From CAYPUT01 sp046541715 (GTDB lineage: Bacteria; Spirochaetota; Spirochaetia; DSM-27196; PWMO01), in NCBI GenBank assembly GCA_046541715.1, contig JBKHCS010000119.1:1-8989 (forward strand): a stretch of DNA of 8,989 nt, written 5' to 3'. Position numbers and translations under genes: made by a program. This document shows, piece by piece, positions 7,093 to 8,989 of the stretch. Within the stretch, counting starts at the first letter, position 1. The number at the start of each line of letters is the position of its first letter. Below the pieces are notes generated by a model, which searched no databases, was not told the origin of the DNA, and saw only the letters and a list, made by a program, of their open reading frames with translations.

Positions 7093-8989
7093 ACTCGAGC
7101 CCCCGAATCGGAATGCTCAGCCAGTCCGGGCGGTTATTGATCTCGTAGCTGACCTCGTAGACCGCCTTTTCCAGTAAGAACACGTTGAGCGTCTGCTTGA
7201 GCGCCTCCGGATCTTTCGGTACAAAGGTCGCCGTGTTGACCGTCTCGAGATAGGCCGAGAGAAAGAGCCCGGCGACGTAGCCGTACCAGACGTCGACCGA
7301 GTGGCGCAGCGTTTCAGCGTCCTCCGGACGCGTCTGGGCGTGGAGGAAGTATTGCTGCGAGACCGCGTAGTGGAAGGAGCGAATCATCCCCGCAACGTCC
7401 CGGAATGCGCTGAACTTTAGCCTGCGTTCCCCCAGGGGCCTCGCCGGCTCGCCTTCCAGATCGATGATCACAAAGTCCTTTCCGGTAAAGAGTACCTGGC
7501 CCAGGTGATAGTCGCCGTGGATGCGAATCTTCTGGGCATCTATCTTGCTCTTCGTAATGTTCGCGAATTGCGCGAGTATGGGGCCTTCGAGGTCGATAAC
7601 CTTCTGAAGCCACCGTTGTTCTTCTTCCCCCGCGCGCCGTTTCTTCTGGTTGACTACGGTGATCACCCGCTTAAGGAGGCTTCGGAGAGATTGGTAGACC
7701 GACCGCTGATAAAGGCGAGAAAACGGCTCGGGGACAAAGTCCTTGTCGATCTTCTCCGAGGCGAGTTGGAGATGGAGCTCGCCGGTTCGTTTGCCGAGGA
7801 GCTCTACCATCGACAGGAAGAAGCTTTCCGCGAGGAGCGCAAACTCGTCGGGAATCTCTTCGGGTCGCACCGAAAAGAGATCGGTGGGCTGGGCCAACCG
7901 GGGATTGCTCTCCGGAAGGGAGAGGATGTTCTCGAAGTATCGAGAGATTGCCTCGAGGGTGTAGGACCAGGCGTCCCCCTGGCTCGGAACAAAGCTTACC
8001 AGCATGCCGAGGGCTGCCCCGGAATGTCGGGGACCCTGATAGTCTACGCTTGCGGCGTAGGCGGGGACCTGGGGGAAGCGGTGTTGGTCGCTTAAGTAGC
8101 GAAGCATCTCGATATCCGGGTTGATCCCGTCTTCCAGCTTTCGGTAGAGCTTGAAGAAGAAGACGTCCCGGTAGAGAAGCGACGTGTTCGACTGTTCCGC
8201 CCTCAGGACCCGGGAGGAATCCCCGGGGTTTAGACCCGCAGCCAGTCGCTTGGCTGCCCGCCCCCGGCTAAAGGTCAGGACCCCCTCCTCGGTTCGGACG
8301 GTATTACGGTTTAAGAGATACCCGAGAAGCTGTTCTCGCACCTCGGGGTTGTAAACGGCGTCGTAGATGACCCCCGGCTCGTTTCCTACCGTCACGTTCG
8401 CGATGACCGCCTGGGGACTCTCCTCGGCGATAGCCTCTGCTTCTTCCTTGACCGCGAGGGCCGCAGGCACCAGGTAGGTCTCCGACCGGTCGTCGGCAAA
8501 GTCGATTGCCGCGAAGAGCATCCAGGACCCACGGTCCCGGCTCCCAAGAGCGAGGCGGTCGACGATCTGCACCTTCCGAACCGACCGGGACTTCTCCCGG
8601 TACCACCTCGAGCGCGTCAAATAGCTCTGCAGAACCCGGTCTTCGAGAATCTCCGACAGGGTAGGGGAGAAGCTCTCCCAGTCCCGGGGAGAAATCGAAA
8701 GCTGAGACGACGCACCAAATTCCCCGGCGTCAAGCTCCGGATCGCCCGGCCGAAGCTCGAACCAGTAATAGTCGTAACCTCCGATACTGAGTCCGTAGGG
8801 CTGGTCCTCGAGAATCCGGGGGAACTCGTTCTGACTAAATATCTCCACCGGGACGCTCCCCGGGCTGTTGCCGAGCTCGAGATAGGACAGCTGAGGGAAT
8901 CGAGAGAAGTTGGCCACGACCAGGAGCGTCTCATCCTCCCACTGCCGCACAAAGGCGAAGACGTGGCTGTTGTTCGTGTTCAGGACCTG
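7061..8989 (-). CDS. treS: Trehalose synthase-maltokinase fusion (TreS-Mak), C-terminal part; 5' end outside window
   Basis: The minus-strand frame is open to the right edge and ends at TAA (complement of 7061-7063), giving 642 residues. Residues 1 to about 80 (QVLNTNNSHVFAFVRQWED, then LLVVANFSRFPQ and YYWFEL) match the C-terminal beta domain of GH13 trehalose synthase, which interconverts trehalose and maltose. After a linker, the region from about 95 (LEDRVLQSYLTRSRWYREKSR) is a maltokinase of the aminoglycoside-phosphotransferase fold. It has the N-cap, EQSNTSLLYRDVFFFKLYR with likely ATP-binding K280, E294 in the following helix, the catalytic loop HGDYHLGQVL (D493), metal-binding IDLEGEP (D510) and PLGERRLKFSAFRDVAG. 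It phosphorylates maltose with ATP to maltose-1-phosphate, the substrate of GlgE. In mycobacteria TreS and Mak (Pep2) are separate interacting proteins; fused forms are common in other bacteria. The GTG at 8948-8950 is internal, not a start. The N-terminal TreS barrel must lie beyond 8989. Confidence 0.93.
   Translation of the reverse strand, partial: QVLNTNNSHVFAFVRQWEDETLLVVANFSRFPQLSYLELGNSPGSVPVEIFSQNEFPRILEDQPYGLSIGGYDYYWFELRPGDPELDAGEFGASSQLSISPRDWESFSPTLSEILEDRVLQSYLTRSRWYREKSRSVRKVQIVDRLALGSRDRGSWMLFAAIDFADDRSETYLVPAALAVKEEAEAIAEESPQAVIANVTVGNEPGVIYDAVYNPEVREQLLGYLLNRNTVRTEEGVLTFSRGRAAKRLAAGLNPGDSSRVLRAEQSNTSLLYRDVFFFKLYRKLEDGINPDIEMLRYLSDQHRFPQVPAYAASVDYQGPRHSGAALGMLVSFVPSQGDAWSYTLEAISRYFENILSLPESNPRLAQPTDLFSVRPEEIPDEFALLAESFFLSMVELLGKRTGELHLQLASEKIDKDFVPEPFSRLYQRSVYQSLRSLLKRVITVVNQKKRRAGEEEQRWLQKVIDLEGPILAQFANITKSKIDAQKIRIHGDYHLGQVLFTGKDFVIIDLEGEPARPLGERRLKFSAFRDVAGMIRSFHYAVSQQYFLHAQTRPEDAETLRHSVDVWYGYVAGLFLSAYLETVNTATFVPKDPEALKQTLNVFLLEKAVYEVSYEINNRPDWLSIPIRGLEFILAQASSDE

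Noticed and set aside
1..8989. An undescribed biological system (defence, mobile or RNA-based)
   Set aside because: All substantial coding regions are confidently assigned to known glycogen/trehalose enzymes with intact motifs, and the remaining non-coding DNA is only about 80 nt, mostly a terminator.

Overview
The window is GC-rich (roughly 60 % by eye), with densely packed genes and strong third-position G/C bias. It comes from a bacterium. The fragment at the left edge resembles the C-terminus of small YjfB-type putative motility proteins, which are known from Firmicutes and spirochaetes among others. Together with the base composition this would fit a free-living spirochaete or a similar motile bacterium, but that is a weak inference and I do not name a taxon.

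Layout. Positions 1-138 hold the 3' end of the YjfB-like gene, followed at 156-184 by a clear intrinsic terminator with a UUCG loop. From 220 to 7092 three GH13-family genes run on the plus strand with overlapping ends: glycogen debranching enzyme (glgX/treX), malto-oligosyltrehalose trehalohydrolase (treZ) and malto-oligosyltrehalose synthase (treY). glgX and treZ share an ATGA junction (4 nt), and treZ and treY overlap by 8 nt, so this looks like a translationally coupled operon. From the right edge back to 7061 the minus strand carries the C-terminal part of a trehalose synthase-maltokinase fusion (TreS-Mak). Its N-terminal catalytic barrel lies outside the window. Its last codons overlap the end of treY tail-to-tail by 32 nt.

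How the genes work together. GlgX removes the alpha-1,6 branches of glycogen and frees linear maltodextrins. TreY converts the reducing-end linkage to an alpha,alpha-1,1 bond, and TreZ cuts off trehalose. On the opposite strand, TreS interconverts trehalose and maltose, and the fused maltokinase traps maltose as maltose-1-phosphate, the donor for GlgE-type glucan synthesis. The locus therefore encodes both the glycogen-to-trehalose arm and the entry of the trehalose-to-glucan arm. No GlgE, branching enzyme or OtsA/OtsB is present in the window.

All four main genes have intact catalytic motifs and no visible frameshift. I see no mobile element, CRISPR array, tRNA, rRNA or phage gene. Apart from the gaps around the terminator there is no non-coding stretch of note. 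I judge this to be a well-formed version of known pathways and not an undescribed system. The points worth a second look are the gene arrangement, the 3' overlap, and the missing visible promoter ahead of glgX.
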